Translations under genes and position numbers: made by a program
The notes under the pieces: generated by a model
What the model was told of the DNA's origin: nothing
Seen by the model: only the letters and a program-made list of their open reading frames with translations
Database searches by the model: none
Part shown: positions 52,385 through 62,030 of the stretch, piece by piece
How positions within the stretch are numbered: the stretch's first letter is position 1
Layout of the letters: the number at the start of each line of letters is the position of its first letter
Assembly: GCA_026000755.1 (NCBI GenBank)
Contig: BNZC01000002.1
Span: forward strand, 29,172-93,171
DNA from: Clostridia bacterium
Lineage (GTDB): Bacteria; Bacillota; Clostridia; Lachnospirales; Lachnospiraceae
Length of the DNA stretch: 64,000 nt
Reading direction: 5' to 3'

Positions 52385-53323
52385 TTATGAACACCCAAAA
52401 AACTCCTCAATCTGCCCCTCAATAATTTTCATAAGCCTTCTTCTGGCTTCTACGCTTGCCCAAGCGATATGCGGAGTAATCACCAAGCGACTGCTATCCT
52501 TTATCCTGCGAAAGGGACTGTCCGCACTCATGGGTTCCTCACTCAACACATCCAGTCCTGCCGCCCCGATTTCCCTTTCACACAAGGCATGAGCCAAATC
52601 CTGCTCTACCACGATCGGACCCCGCCCCAGATTCAGAAAAATAGCCTCTTTTTTCATTTTGGAAAATGCCGCACCATTCATTAAACCCCTCGTCTGCTCA
52701 TTTAAGGGTGCATGAACAGAAATGATGTCCGACCGTAAAAGCAGGGTATCAAAATCCACCCGCATGTAGCCATCTTGATTATTCTTTCCCGTGGTGGAAT
52801 AGTAAATCACCTGACAGCCAAATAATTTCGCAATATCCGCCACCCGCTGCCCAATTGCGCCAAGTCCTATAATCCCCCATGTTTTTCCATGAATTTCATG
52901 AAACACCTTGTCAAAATGGGTAAAAGAGGTGTCGCCGATATAGTGTTCCCCTTTGACATAATCGTCATAGTAAGGCATTTTTTCCACCAGATAAAAGAGG
53001 AGGGCAAAGGTATGCTGTGCTACTGTTTCCGTGGAATAACCCGCCACATTTCGGAAAGCTATGCCCCGCCCTTTCAGATACTCCTTATCCAAGTTATCCG
53101 TTCCCGTGGCGGTCACACAGACCAACTTTAGTTTGGTGGCACTCCCTACGGTCTGCTCATTGATCGGCACTTTATTTACAATTAAGACCTCCGCATCGGT
53201 AACCCGCTGCGGTACTTCCTCAGGTTTTGAAAAACGGTATTTGACCACCTCACCAAAACGTTCATATCCGCTTAAATCAATATCATCTCCAATGGTCTTC
53301 GCATCCAAAAAAACAAGTTTCAT
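52385..53323 (-). CDS. D-2-hydroxyacid dehydrogenase
   Basis: A 312-residue NAD(P)-dependent dehydrogenase with Rossmann motif G-L-G-A-I-G-Q-R near residue 150. Catalytic Arg lies in N-L-G-R-G, Glu in the E-E-P block and His in T-P-H-I-A-W-A-S. Family members reduce glyoxylate, hydroxypyruvate or branched 2-oxoacids; the substrate cannot be told from sequence. It follows the flippase gene on the same strand after 58 bases. Confidence 0.9.
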   Translation of the reverse strand: MKLVFLDAKTIGDDIDLSGYERFGEVVKYRFSKPEEVPQRVTDAEVLIVNKVPINEQTVGSATKLKLVCVTATGTDNLDKEYLKGRGIAFRNVAGYSTETVAQHTFALLFYLVEKMPYYDDYVKGEHYIGDTSFTHFDKVFHEIHGKTWGIIGLGAIGQRVADIAKLFGCQVIYYSTTGKNNQDGYMRVDFDTLLLRSDIISVHAPLNEQTRGLMNGAAFSKMKKEAIFLNLGRGPIVVEQDLAHALCEREIGAAGLDVLSEEPMSADSPFRRIKDSSRLVITPHIAWASVEARRRLMKIIEGQIEEFFGCS

Positions 53324-53381
53324 AGTAATCTCCTTATTAAAAAACTTCCCTTCTTAACCGTCTGATTTTTCTGCAAAACAC

Positions 53382-54716
53382 CTAAATCGCCCTAATTTTC
53401 CTCCCCACAATCACAAGCTGTATTGCAATCTGAATCAACACGGTAATTACCATTGCCAAGGTTACCCCATTCATAGAATACGCCTTAACCAGGGTCAACG
53501 AGGTAAGAAAGGCCGCCACAATGCCCCATGCCCCGATTACATACTGGGATTTAATCGCCCGGGTTAAGGTACAGATGCTAAACAATGCCCCATTTACCGC
53601 CATCAAAACAGAAATCAACACAATGGGCAAAAACAAATATACATAGGGCTTAATTTCCTTTCCAAACAGCAGGGTCAAAGCAGGAGTCGCCAAAAACCAT
53701 GCGGCAATCATTGCAATGACTGTCATAAGTGTAATGAGGAGGGTGAATTTTCTTAAACCGTGCAAAAAAGCCTTTTTATTTCCCTTATTGTACTCTGCGG
53801 TAAGTGCCGGAATCAGCGGTGCGAACAAGGTGATAGCCGCCATATTGATGACTAAAGTAGGGGATGAGACCGATGAAAAGATTCCCATTACCTTTTCTCC
53901 GTGATATTGTTCCAGAAAGATTCTGGGAAGAGTAATGGAAAGATTATTCAAGAAAGCCACAATCATCAAAGGAAGGCAAGTGTGCAATAGGGAAAACACT
54001 TTTTTGTTCTGCGCTTTTCTGCCGGACCCTTGCAAAAAAAGAACATGTGTTCGCAATGAAGAAAACATTTTTTTGTTTGACTTCGGCTCTTTTGCATTTA
54101 TTTCATGCAAATCCATATCCTGCAAGTGCCAACGTTTGATTTTCCCTTTGTCATAGAGCAAAATTACTGCAAGCGAGAATACCGCCATGGCAAGAATACT
54201 AAACAACAGACTTTTTGTCAGAAAAAACGTCACACAAAACGTCAGTAACCCACCGACTCCTCGTATGGCAAGGGAAAGTCCCGCATAGTCCATGCGTTCC
54301 CGTTTCTGTTCAATCCCATAATAGACATCCGCCAAGCCTTCGATTGCCTTAAACACCATAAAAGCCAGAATAATCAAGGCCTTATGACCGGAATACCCAT
54401 AAACCAGCACAATCAGCACACAGACCAGAAAAGACAGGGCGTTGGTATAGTGGCGTGAGCGGATATACTCTTGGTCTTGATACTCCCCCACCAAGTCAGA
54501 AACCTGAAAACTGCGAATATTAAACAAGGATACCACGGCAGGAGCAGCCGTTGCACTCATTGCCAAAGACAACAAGCCCGCATCAAAAAAGCCGGAAATC
54601 CGCACAATCAGCACAGACAACAGCCACAAGGCGGCAAAATAAACTAAAGAACCTGCTGTATTAAAAATCATATTCTGTCCCGTGGTTCTTGTCTGTATGG
54701 GTATTTTTTCTTTCAT
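53382..54716 (-). CDS. Oligosaccharide flippase-family (Wzx/MATE-like) membrane protein
   Basis: A 444-residue protein with about twelve helices and the N-F-N/P-type layout of polysaccharide flippases, probably moving lipid-linked glycans across the membrane. A 69-bp in-frame tandem duplication at about 53976-54083 puts two N-K-K-(M/V)-F-S-x-L blocks in a central cytosolic loop. No ribosome site is strong before the ATG, so the exact start is less certain. It is the last gene of the glycan cluster. Confidence 0.8.
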   Translation of the reverse strand: MKEKIPIQTRTTGQNMIFNTAGSLVYFAALWLLSVLIVRISGFFDAGLLSLAMSATAAPAVVSLFNIRSFQVSDLVGEYQDQEYIRSRHYTNALSFLVCVLIVLVYGYSGHKALIILAFMVFKAIEGLADVYYGIEQKRERMDYAGLSLAIRGVGGLLTFCVTFFLTKSLLFSILAMAVFSLAVILLYDKGKIKRWHLQDMDLHEINAKEPKSNKKMFSSLRTHVLFLQGSGRKAQNKKVFSLLHTCLPLMIVAFLNNLSITLPRIFLEQYHGEKVMGIFSSVSSPTLVINMAAITLFAPLIPALTAEYNKGNKKAFLHGLRKFTLLITLMTVIAMIAAWFLATPALTLLFGKEIKPYVYLFLPIVLISVLMAVNGALFSICTLTRAIKSQYVIGAWGIVAAFLTSLTLVKAYSMNGVTLAMVITVLIQIAIQLVIVGRKIRAI

Positions 54717-54779
54717 TTTTGCAAACCACTTTCTAAGGTTTTCCCTTGCTCTCTTATTGCTCTTCTTCTTATTGTTTTT

Positions 54780-56492
54780 CTATTTCTCTTCCTCTTTTTC
54801 CACCAACGGCACCAATGGCAACAGCAGTGAAAACGGCACCATTAACACCAAAATATAAACATAGCGCAAGCTAAACGCCAAGGGTGCCGCTATCATAATG
54901 GTCAGCCAAGTGGCCAATGCGGGCAGATAGATCAACAAATTATCATACTTCTTCCTTTTGATTGTCATCAGCATACCCACCAACAAGACAAAGAGAAAAA
55001 CAGCTGAACTGATGTATTTCTCCGGTGTTATCTGCTTTCGAATGGATACCCCAAACATTTGCTCCACATAATCTTTCTGATGCACCCCCATGGTTTCATC
55101 TGCATTCTGCCACATTCTGGGGTTAATATAGCCCGCATCATCCGCCTTTGTTACATCCCAAAAACCCATGGTATTTAAGAGCCAAGCCTCCACGTAAGCT
55201 TTTTGGTTATGGAAAAACATTTGGAACCAAGTTTCCAAAAACGCATCTCGATGATTTTCTAAAAATGCCTCATTAAATTCCGGAGCCCATTTTATCGGAT
55301 CCACAATACAAGGGTTATACGTTTCTTTTATCGCCTCAATCGGATAAATAGAATGAACAAATTCCGCCTGTTCTGTGCTTATATTACCTCCTGTTGCGAT
55401 AACATAACACACTTGCTGCAGCGGAACCCCCAAGCTTTCTGTGCTTTTATCTACATTCCAGTGAAGTTGCCCATAAATCGGCCCTTGTATAAGAAAAGAA
55501 AGCAACATCACCAATATAGACACGATGGAAAATGCTTTCATTGCAGAAAAGACTTGTTTTCTATATCGTATCAAGAGAACCAGGGTGGTAAGTGTGGTAA
55601 TATAGACTCCATTGTTCCTCGTAAAATTCACAAGAAACAAGAGGAGTGCAGCACACAAAACGCCTTTTCCTCTTTCTAAATTCTTCCCTTTCTCATAGAC
55701 CGTTTCCGCAATAAAAAGCATATATAAAAATAACGCCAAACAAAATGGCACATCTTTCCACAAAGAGATACTATAAAACGGAATCAGGGGAAACAAAGCA
55801 AAAAACAGGATACTGAAAACCAGAAAAATTCTCCTCACTTTTTTCTTATAAATCCAGTAAACTCCATAGCTTAGAACCAAATCCATAACAAGGATTTGAA
55901 GTACCGTAAACAGCTCTACCCCCAGTTGCAAATTATTTACAGGGTAGATAACAATACCTAATAAGATAGCATATAAAATCGGACTGTGGTTACTGAAACC
56001 TGCTTTTCTTGTCCCTTGCCAAATAGAAGATATCGTATCTGCAAAAATCCCCCCCGGAAAATAGGACAAGACATAGGGCAGCCAACACACGAGCAGGATT
56101 AAGAATACACTAAAAAAGAACACCTTGCCTGATGTTATCTTGTGAAGAAATGGCCGTTCTCTCCGGCGGATCGGATTTCTTTCTGATTTCTTCTCTTCCT
56201 GTTTGCCTGTTCGATGAACAACTTCACAATTCGGTTCTTCCTGTTTGTCTGTTCGACTGACAATTTCATAAATATGACCCAGTATTGCCAAGACCACAAA
56301 AGCAACAAGCCATGTTATCAATAACAGTGCGATATTTTTTAAGCCCAAGGCTTCAAAATGGCAGTCTGCTATTGTGCTGAAAATCCCGCCCTGATACACA
56401 ATCATGGAATCCAGAAAAATGGTAAGCGCAAAAAACAAACTCAAGCCAAATAGCGCCAATATGTACAACTTATTTCCTTTTGCTTTCTTCAT
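54780..56492 (-). CDS. Large membrane protein (DUF6020-like)
   Basis: A 570-residue protein with about twelve predicted helices. The Y-F-P-G-G-I-F-A-D-T block near residue 160 and a long loop before the last helices resemble the DUF6020 group of Firmicute membrane proteins, thought by analogy to be integral glycan transferases or exporters. A 42-bp tandem repeat (about 56187-56270) duplicates an R-T-(D/G)-K-Q-E-E block in a cytosolic loop. A seven-base C run (56049-56055) encodes P-G-G. Confidence 0.65.
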   Translation of the reverse strand: MKKAKGNKLYILALFGLSLFFALTIFLDSMIVYQGGIFSTIADCHFEALGLKNIALLLITWLVAFVVLAILGHIYEIVSRTDKQEEPNCEVVHRTGKQEEKKSERNPIRRRERPFLHKITSGKVFFFSVFLILLVCWLPYVLSYFPGGIFADTISSIWQGTRKAGFSNHSPILYAILLGIVIYPVNNLQLGVELFTVLQILVMDLVLSYGVYWIYKKKVRRIFLVFSILFFALFPLIPFYSISLWKDVPFCLALFLYMLFIAETVYEKGKNLERGKGVLCAALLLFLVNFTRNNGVYITTLTTLVLLIRYRKQVFSAMKAFSIVSILVMLLSFLIQGPIYGQLHWNVDKSTESLGVPLQQVCYVIATGGNISTEQAEFVHSIYPIEAIKETYNPCIVDPIKWAPEFNEAFLENHRDAFLETWFQMFFHNQKAYVEAWLLNTMGFWDVTKADDAGYINPRMWQNADETMGVHQKDYVEQMFGVSIRKQITPEKYISSAVFLFVLLVGMLMTIKRKKYDNLLIYLPALATWLTIMIAAPLAFSLRYVYILVLMVPFSLLLPLVPLVEKEEEK

Positions 56493-56619
56493 TTACCTCG
56501 CTCTCCTCATAACAGCTTGCAGTTTCCGCTATTTCGCATATAAAATCTCAAACATTTTAAGCTTTCCAATTTCATTGATTTTTACAAAATGTACCATATC
56601 ACTGCCCATGGTTTCTAAG

Positions 56620-57558
56620 TTAGTCTTGTGTTTCTTCCCTTTCTTTCACCACATAAATCGGCCTTTTCTTGATTTCAAGGTATGTTTTCGCCAGATACTC
56701 CCCCAAGATTCCCATGCTAAACAGCTGTATCCCTCCAAGCAATAGGATAAAGCACATCATAGAGGGATAACCTGCAACAGGGTCACCCCAGATCAATGTC
56801 TTTATGGCAAACACAGCGAAAGCAACAATCGCTATCATAAAAAACACAAAGCCAATCACAGAGGAAACCGCCAAAGGAAAAGTGGAATAAGCCACCACTC
56901 CATCTAAGGAATAGAGAAACAGCTTCCAAAATGACCACTTTGTGCTTCCCGCCACCCGCTCTACATTCTCATACTCCAACCACTTTGTGGAAAAACCCAC
57001 CCAACTAAAGATACCCTTAGAGAAGCGATTATACTCGGATACTTCGCATACTGCCTCCACATATTGTCGTGTCATCAGACGGAAATCCCTTGCGCCGTCT
57101 ACAATTTCGATATTTGACATTTTATTGATCAGGCGATAGAATGCCCTTGCAAAAAAGGAACGAATGGGCGGTTCCCCTTTTCTTGTCACGCGCCGTATGC
57201 CCACGCAGTCATAGCCTTCGTTCACAATGCCCTCATACATTTCCGGAAGAAAACGAGGCGGATCTTGTAAATCAGCATCCATCAGCGCAACATAATCCCC
57301 CTGGGCCTCTCGCAATCCGGCATACATGGCGGCTTCCTTTCCGAAATTTCTGGAAAAGGACAGATAACGCACTCGCTCATCCTGCTCACGCAGGGCTTTT
57401 ACCACTTCCATGGTTTTATCCTTGGAACCGTCGTCCACAAAAACAAATTCAAAACTCACATAAGGCATATCAACAGCAACTTTTGTGATTTCCTCATAAA
57501 AATGCGGTAAGGCTTCTTCTTCATTATAGCAAGGAACGATTGCAGATATAAGCGCCAT
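56620..57558 (-). CDS. Family 2 glycosyltransferase, GtrB/DPM-like with two C-terminal helices
   Basis: A 312-residue membrane-bound GT2 enzyme that probably loads a sugar onto undecaprenyl phosphate. It has the N-terminal I-V-P-C-Y-N-E-E, nucleotide-binding V-D-D-G-S-K-D and metal-binding D-A-D-L-Q-D-P, and two C-terminal helices (about 230-300). A 57-base upstream extension of the frame is rejected because AAGGAG precedes the ATG at 57558. Confidence 0.9.
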   Translation of the reverse strand: MALISAIVPCYNEEEALPHFYEEITKVAVDMPYVSFEFVFVDDGSKDKTMEVVKALREQDERVRYLSFSRNFGKEAAMYAGLREAQGDYVALMDADLQDPPRFLPEMYEGIVNEGYDCVGIRRVTRKGEPPIRSFFARAFYRLINKMSNIEIVDGARDFRLMTRQYVEAVCEVSEYNRFSKGIFSWVGFSTKWLEYENVERVAGSTKWSFWKLFLYSLDGVVAYSTFPLAVSSVIGFVFFMIAIVAFAVFAIKTLIWGDPVAGYPSMMCFILLLGGIQLFSMGILGEYLAKTYLEIKKRPIYVVKEREETQD

Positions 57559-57559
57559 C

Positions 57560-59257
57560 TTACTCTCCTTTCTTTTTTCGCAGCGAAACAATAAAACCCA
57601 CCAACAATCCAACAAACCCGAGCAGGCTTACCGATGCCGCTATTTTTTGTATCACCGTACCCGTATACTGCACGGTCAGCACACCACTTTGTTCCTCAGC
57701 AGGTAATATGACTCTCACAACATCGTTATTTCCATAAGCGGTGGCTAAAGTTTCACCATTATCTAGTTTTGCAGAGAATCCTTTGTACCAAGTTGCCGGA
57801 AATTGGACCGCTACCGCTTCTGCTTTCTTTTCAAAATGTAAAATAAAGGCTCCGCCAATTTGCTCCATTTCACCGGAAAGCATGGCAACACTCGGCTCAT
57901 ATGTGATATCAAGATCCACATACTCATCTTCGTTTGCATCATCCGGCAAATAATCCCCCCATGTATTTCTACTCGCAGGATCAAAAGCACCTCCAAGCAT
58001 TTCCGCCTTTAATCGAGGAACAAACAACAACGGAACTGCAACAATTGCAAGCACTGACAAAGTCAGGAATGCACGGTACATCGTTCTGTTTTCCTTCACA
58101 AGCTGATACACTGCTGCTGCGGCAATTGCGGTAAACATCGTTACAAACACAAGAAAACGCCATGGGAATTGCAGAAAACCCAAGGCCTTGTCAAACCACC
58201 CATAGGGCAAGAATATGTTGGTCGTAAACACCAGTGAAAGGAGGGCAAGCAACAAAAACAGCGGTGCTTTATTTTCTATTTTCTGCTTTTTACTCTTTAA
58301 TTTCCAACATCCAAGGAAACAAAACAGCAGAACAACCGGTAACAACAAACCGATACCGGGCGGTCTCCAAGAAGCGATATCATTAATCATGCCGTGATTA
58401 ATCGTAAACAGATGCCAATCCAAAGGAAGTGCCCTATGGGCAACTCCTGCCACTCTGCTCTGGGCAGTAATCTGTGTGCCGTGAACAGACAGCATTTGTT
58501 CTACAAAGGGAAAAACAAATGTGGCGGAAAGAACAATGGTCAACAGGACTGATTTTGCCAAATCTGCCATAACACGCCAAGTAATCTTTCTATAGGACAG
58601 TACAACAAATAGAGCAAGGATAAACGCCGTCATCATGGTTCCCAACAAATGACAACCCAACAAGCCTGTCATTCCAAGCGGAAGCAACAACCACTTTCTT
58701 GTGTTTTTTTGATACAATATCGCATATAAGCCTGCAAATGCAAGGGGGACAAATATCATCGACTGCAATTCTCCAAGGGCGCAACGTATGAAAGCATTTG
58801 TTATGGTATAACTTGCAGTAAAATATGCGATTGCCGCAAATAAAGCGGCTTTTTTATCACGCAATATGATATTTGCTGAAACATACATACTAAGAGCCAT
58901 TGCAATCACGCACAAAATAACGAACATTTTATACGCATGGTAAGTGCTTAGCCCAAGCCATTCGATTAAACCCGGGAAAAACAAAAACCAATCCGGATAA
59001 AACAAGGGTATTGCCCCTCCAAAGGGTAGGTTACTGTAGTAGTGAACCGGCCAAAACTTTCCGTTTGCCATCTCCAGCGCAATTGAATGAATGCGCAGAA
59101 AAGAAAAGCCCATGTCATGCCCTTGAGGCAACCGATTCACACAGACAAACACTACAAAAACCATAAGGATTCCAACTAAAACACAAACCTCTTTCCGATT
59201 CTTTCCAAAGGAACGGATAGGATTGTCTGTCATAAGGTTATTTTTTCTCACATTCAT
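57560..59257 (-). CDS. Multispanning membrane protein of the YfhO / PTPS-related type
   Basis: A 565-residue protein with about eleven helices followed by a C-terminal extracytoplasmic beta-rich domain and one last helix. The early G-H-D-M-G-F-S-F-L-R and later F-P-W-R-F-L-V segments match the group of membrane glycosyltransferase-like proteins annotated as YfhO or 6-pyruvoyl-tetrahydropterin-synthase-related. The ATG overlaps the preceding stop as TAATG. Likely role: periplasm-facing glycan modification, by context. Confidence 0.65.
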   Translation of the reverse strand: MNVRKNNLMTDNPIRSFGKNRKEVCVLVGILMVFVVFVCVNRLPQGHDMGFSFLRIHSIALEMANGKFWPVHYYSNLPFGGAIPLFYPDWFLFFPGLIEWLGLSTYHAYKMFVILCVIAMALSMYVSANIILRDKKAALFAAIAYFTASYTITNAFIRCALGELQSMIFVPLAFAGLYAILYQKNTRKWLLLPLGMTGLLGCHLLGTMMTAFILALFVVLSYRKITWRVMADLAKSVLLTIVLSATFVFPFVEQMLSVHGTQITAQSRVAGVAHRALPLDWHLFTINHGMINDIASWRPPGIGLLLPVVLLFCFLGCWKLKSKKQKIENKAPLFLLLALLSLVFTTNIFLPYGWFDKALGFLQFPWRFLVFVTMFTAIAAAAVYQLVKENRTMYRAFLTLSVLAIVAVPLLFVPRLKAEMLGGAFDPASRNTWGDYLPDDANEDEYVDLDITYEPSVAMLSGEMEQIGGAFILHFEKKAEAVAVQFPATWYKGFSAKLDNGETLATAYGNNDVVRVILPAEEQSGVLTVQYTGTVIQKIAASVSLLGFVGLLVGFIVSLRKKKGE

Positions 59258-60741
59258 TACCCCCAATATCTGTGTACCAGAATAGAAATCGTGTAAATAG
59301 CTGTGATAAGAACCACAAGTCCCAACGCCGCCCACATTTTCTTTTTTCCTATCTGCTTTAGATGGGGCAACGGCAAGAAAAACAAAGATAAGAAGGGCAA
59401 AAAATACCTGCCTTGTACCCCGTCAATAAAGGGAATCTTGTATAAATCCTCATGGATATTATAATGTATGTTTTCAAAGGGATTATCGTAAACTGTAAGC
59501 AAAATAAAATAATCCACAATAGACAGTATCATGAATAGAAACAGGAACACGGCTGTCAGCCAGATTATCGTTCTTTCATAAGGACTCATTTGGAAAAGTT
59601 CTGTATGTTCTATACGTTCTGATTCCTGTACAGATTTCCCTGCCTTTTTTTCGAAAAGTGCGAAAAACCGAAACCTATTGCCGGTTATTTTTTCATAGCA
59701 AACCATGCTGATTACAATCGCAAACAGCCACACAAATACCGCAAACCACAAGGACACCCCCGAATCCATCCAACCGAAGCTCCCTACCATGCTAATCGCC
59801 CAATACTTCTTACTCACCCAAAGGGTATGGTAATATAAACGTACTGCCTGCACAGGTTCCGTCAGCATCCCGAATACGACTTGCAGGTAACGGTTTTCAC
59901 GGAATACATACGCAGCTGCAACAACAAGGATAAGAAAAAGCACAAGAAGCGGAATACGCCATTTTTTAATCACAGCTTGATTAATCACGAGCTTTCCAAG
60001 GGAAATGTTTATCTTATCCAAGGGAAGAATCAGAAACAGTCCTGCAAGCAGGGCGTAAGGCACCTTACTATAGGTCACCAAAAGCAGCACCGCAAACAGC
60101 AAGAACAGCTCTTTTAAGCCAATCTTCTTAGCACGGTACTTCAAATGAAACAAATAGGCAATAAACAAATAGCACAAGGGGAGTACAATGGCATCATAGC
60201 TGATTGACGATGCCTGCTGCATCGCCGTCGGAAACAGCATCAAAAACACAAACACATTTCTGCGAATGGGCATAAGCCAAAAAGCCAAAGCAGAAACCCC
60301 CGCATAAAACAACAGATTCATCAACTCTCCCAATTGCATCACCCAGAAAGTGGGAAGATGCAGCAGCAAGCCAAGCAATATGCCTATGGTTGCGGGAAAA
60401 TGTTTTAAAACAGAGAGGGAAATTCCTTTCGGGAGTACCTCTAAAAGGGTATAGCCCGGTTGCTTCGTCAGAGCCGCCTGCCACTCCTTAGGATCAATCT
60501 TCTCCTGATCATGCCAGGCGATTCGTTGTTGACCCAGTGCTACATCATTGGAAAGAATCCCTGCCATATCCGGATTCCCCAAGCTCTCCCCTATCATGCT
60601 AAGGTGAGCCTGCTCATCGGGTATCTGTCCCATTGGAACCAAAAAGGAAAACAACAGCCCCCATACCAAAAGAACCAAGAAAAACACCTTCACCTCAGGA
60701 CATTTGACGGTATGCCGCTGCTTCTCTTTTGTCGCTTTCAT
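59257..60741 (-). CDS. DUF2142-family membrane protein
   Basis: A 494-residue protein with about twelve helices. The first periplasmic loop has P-D-E-Q-A-H, a GT-C-like acidic pair, and the family's P-x-F-P-T-A-M-Q-Q-A-S-S-I-S-Y-D-A block follows. DUF2142 proteins are probable lipid-linked-sugar glycosyltransferases of cell-surface glycans. The start at 60741 has GAGAGG before it and overlaps the upstream GT2 stop (ATGA), coupling the two. Confidence 0.85.
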   Translation of the reverse strand: MKATKEKQRHTVKCPEVKVFFLVLLVWGLLFSFLVPMGQIPDEQAHLSMIGESLGNPDMAGILSNDVALGQQRIAWHDQEKIDPKEWQAALTKQPGYTLLEVLPKGISLSVLKHFPATIGILLGLLLHLPTFWVMQLGELMNLLFYAGVSALAFWLMPIRRNVFVFLMLFPTAMQQASSISYDAIVLPLCYLFIAYLFHLKYRAKKIGLKELFLLFAVLLLVTYSKVPYALLAGLFLILPLDKINISLGKLVINQAVIKKWRIPLLVLFLILVVAAAYVFRENRYLQVVFGMLTEPVQAVRLYYHTLWVSKKYWAISMVGSFGWMDSGVSLWFAVFVWLFAIVISMVCYEKITGNRFRFFALFEKKAGKSVQESERIEHTELFQMSPYERTIIWLTAVFLFLFMILSIVDYFILLTVYDNPFENIHYNIHEDLYKIPFIDGVQGRYFLPFLSLFFLPLPHLKQIGKKKMWAALGLVVLITAIYTISILVHRYWG

Positions 60742-61577
60742 CCTTTTCCTCTCCCAAAAAACCGCAAATACACACTTACCGCAAAACTCCACAACCGCCT
60801 CATGCACATACTGCGTGTCACATCACTTGCTGAAAGCTGTAAGACTTCCCTATACTTGTCTAACAATTGCCTATGCTCGGCAATATAAGCCTTACTTTTG
60901 CCGCCGCCCATAACCTGTCCTGTATTGGAATCTGTACGCAAACGAAAACCGTTTAAGGCTTCATGAAGAATGAAAACATCACCCTTACATGCCAGATTCA
61001 AAAAGAAATCATAATCAATAATATAGACAAAATCCGGGTCAAAGCCCCCTGCCATCTCCAGAACGCTTTTGCGAATCAAATTTGCCACAGGTGCACCAAA
61101 ACGGTCTTGGCTGAGGAGACATTTTTTTGCAAGCACTTTTCCGTCCATCAGTCCGGATTTACGATAACGCTTCTGCGTTCCCCTGGTTTTCCCCTGCATA
61201 TCCACCATAGCCGTATCACTCTCTGCTGTAACGGCACTTGGATTCGCTAACAATACCGCAAGCTCCTTTTCAATGGCGGTTTTCTTTAACAAATCATCCG
61301 CTCCCATGACTTTGATAAATTCTCCCTGTGCCAATTCCAAGGTGCGGTTCCAGTTGCCTGCCATGCCGAGGTTTTTTTCGTTTTTATACAGACGAATGCG
61401 GCTGTCTGTTAAGGCAGCCACCACATCATAGGTATTGTCCAAAGAAGCATCGTCCACCACAATAATTTCTATCCTCTGATGGCTTTGTTTCAAAACAGAC
61501 TCTATGGTTTCTGTAATGTGATCTGCATTGTTATAGGCCGGTATGCAGATGCTTACCAGTATCTCACTCTTTCCCAT
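60738..61577 (-). CDS. Family 2 glycosyltransferase
   Basis: A 279-residue soluble GT2 enzyme with I-C-I-P-A-Y-N-N at the N-terminus, V-D-D-A-S-L-D and the D-D-L metal site in V-M-G-A-D-D-L. No membrane helix. Probably adds a side-chain sugar to a surface polysaccharide; donor unknown. Confidence 0.88.
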   Translation of the reverse strand: MGKSEILVSICIPAYNNADHITETIESVLKQSHQRIEIIVVDDASLDNTYDVVAALTDSRIRLYKNEKNLGMAGNWNRTLELAQGEFIKVMGADDLLKKTAIEKELAVLLANPSAVTAESDTAMVDMQGKTRGTQKRYRKSGLMDGKVLAKKCLLSQDRFGAPVANLIRKSVLEMAGGFDPDFVYIIDYDFFLNLACKGDVFILHEALNGFRLRTDSNTGQVMGGGKSKAYIAEHRQLLDKYREVLQLSASDVTRSMCMRRLWSFAVSVYLRFFGRGKG

Positions 61578-61578
61578 T

Positions 61579-61935
61579 CTATTCCCCTCGTTCTTCTAAT
61601 TCTCGTATCCTGTGTTCTAAGAGAGCCAATTGCTGCACCAACCGCTTAATCCTTTTGGTCTGCATGGAAACAATAGAGGTTAGTGTCATTACAATAATCA
61701 GGATAAGCGCAATAAATATGGTAAATACGCCATTTACAGGCAGGGTAATTCCAAGGGCATTCACAAGCAGTGAAATCGGTTCCGGCCATATCACAAGCAC
61801 CGCCATAAACAGACCTGCACCCAACCACAAAAGGGTATACTTTAAGTCCAACAGGCGTAAACGAAGCAAGTGTATCACAATCAAGAAATACACCAACACG
61901 CCTATTCCTAAGGAGAAACGAAAGATTTCAGACAT
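61579..61935 (-). CDS. DUF2304-family small membrane protein
   Basis: A 118-residue protein with three helices and a C-terminal coiled-coil tail (about 90-118), matching DUF2304, which is commonly found beside DPM-type glycosyltransferases and may act as their partner. Its start region and ribosome site are tandemly duplicated upstream (76-base period). Confidence 0.85.
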   Translation of the reverse strand: MSEIFRFSLGIGVLVYFLIVIHLLRLRLLDLKYTLLWLGAGLFMAVLVIWPEPISLLVNALGITLPVNGVFTIFIALILIIVMTLTSIVSMQTKRIKRLVQQLALLEHRIRELEERGE

Positions 61936-62030
61936 TTGCCTTTCCCCCTTTCTTACTCCAAAAATACACCGGTACGCCTATGCCTAAGGAGAAACGAAAG
62001 ATTTCAGACATTTGCCTTTCCTCCCTTTCT
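61886..62030 (-). repeat. 76-bp tandem duplication at the GT2 / DUF2304 junction
   Basis: Two units (61886-61961 and 61962-62030) carry the end of the glycosyltransferase gene, the ribosome site and the first codons of DUF2304. The upstream unit holds the true end of the glycosyltransferase, overlapping a second M-S-E-I-F-R-F start as ATGTCTGA. That start opens a leader which closes with K-A-N-V-stop overlapping the real ATG in the same way. Confidence 0.85.
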
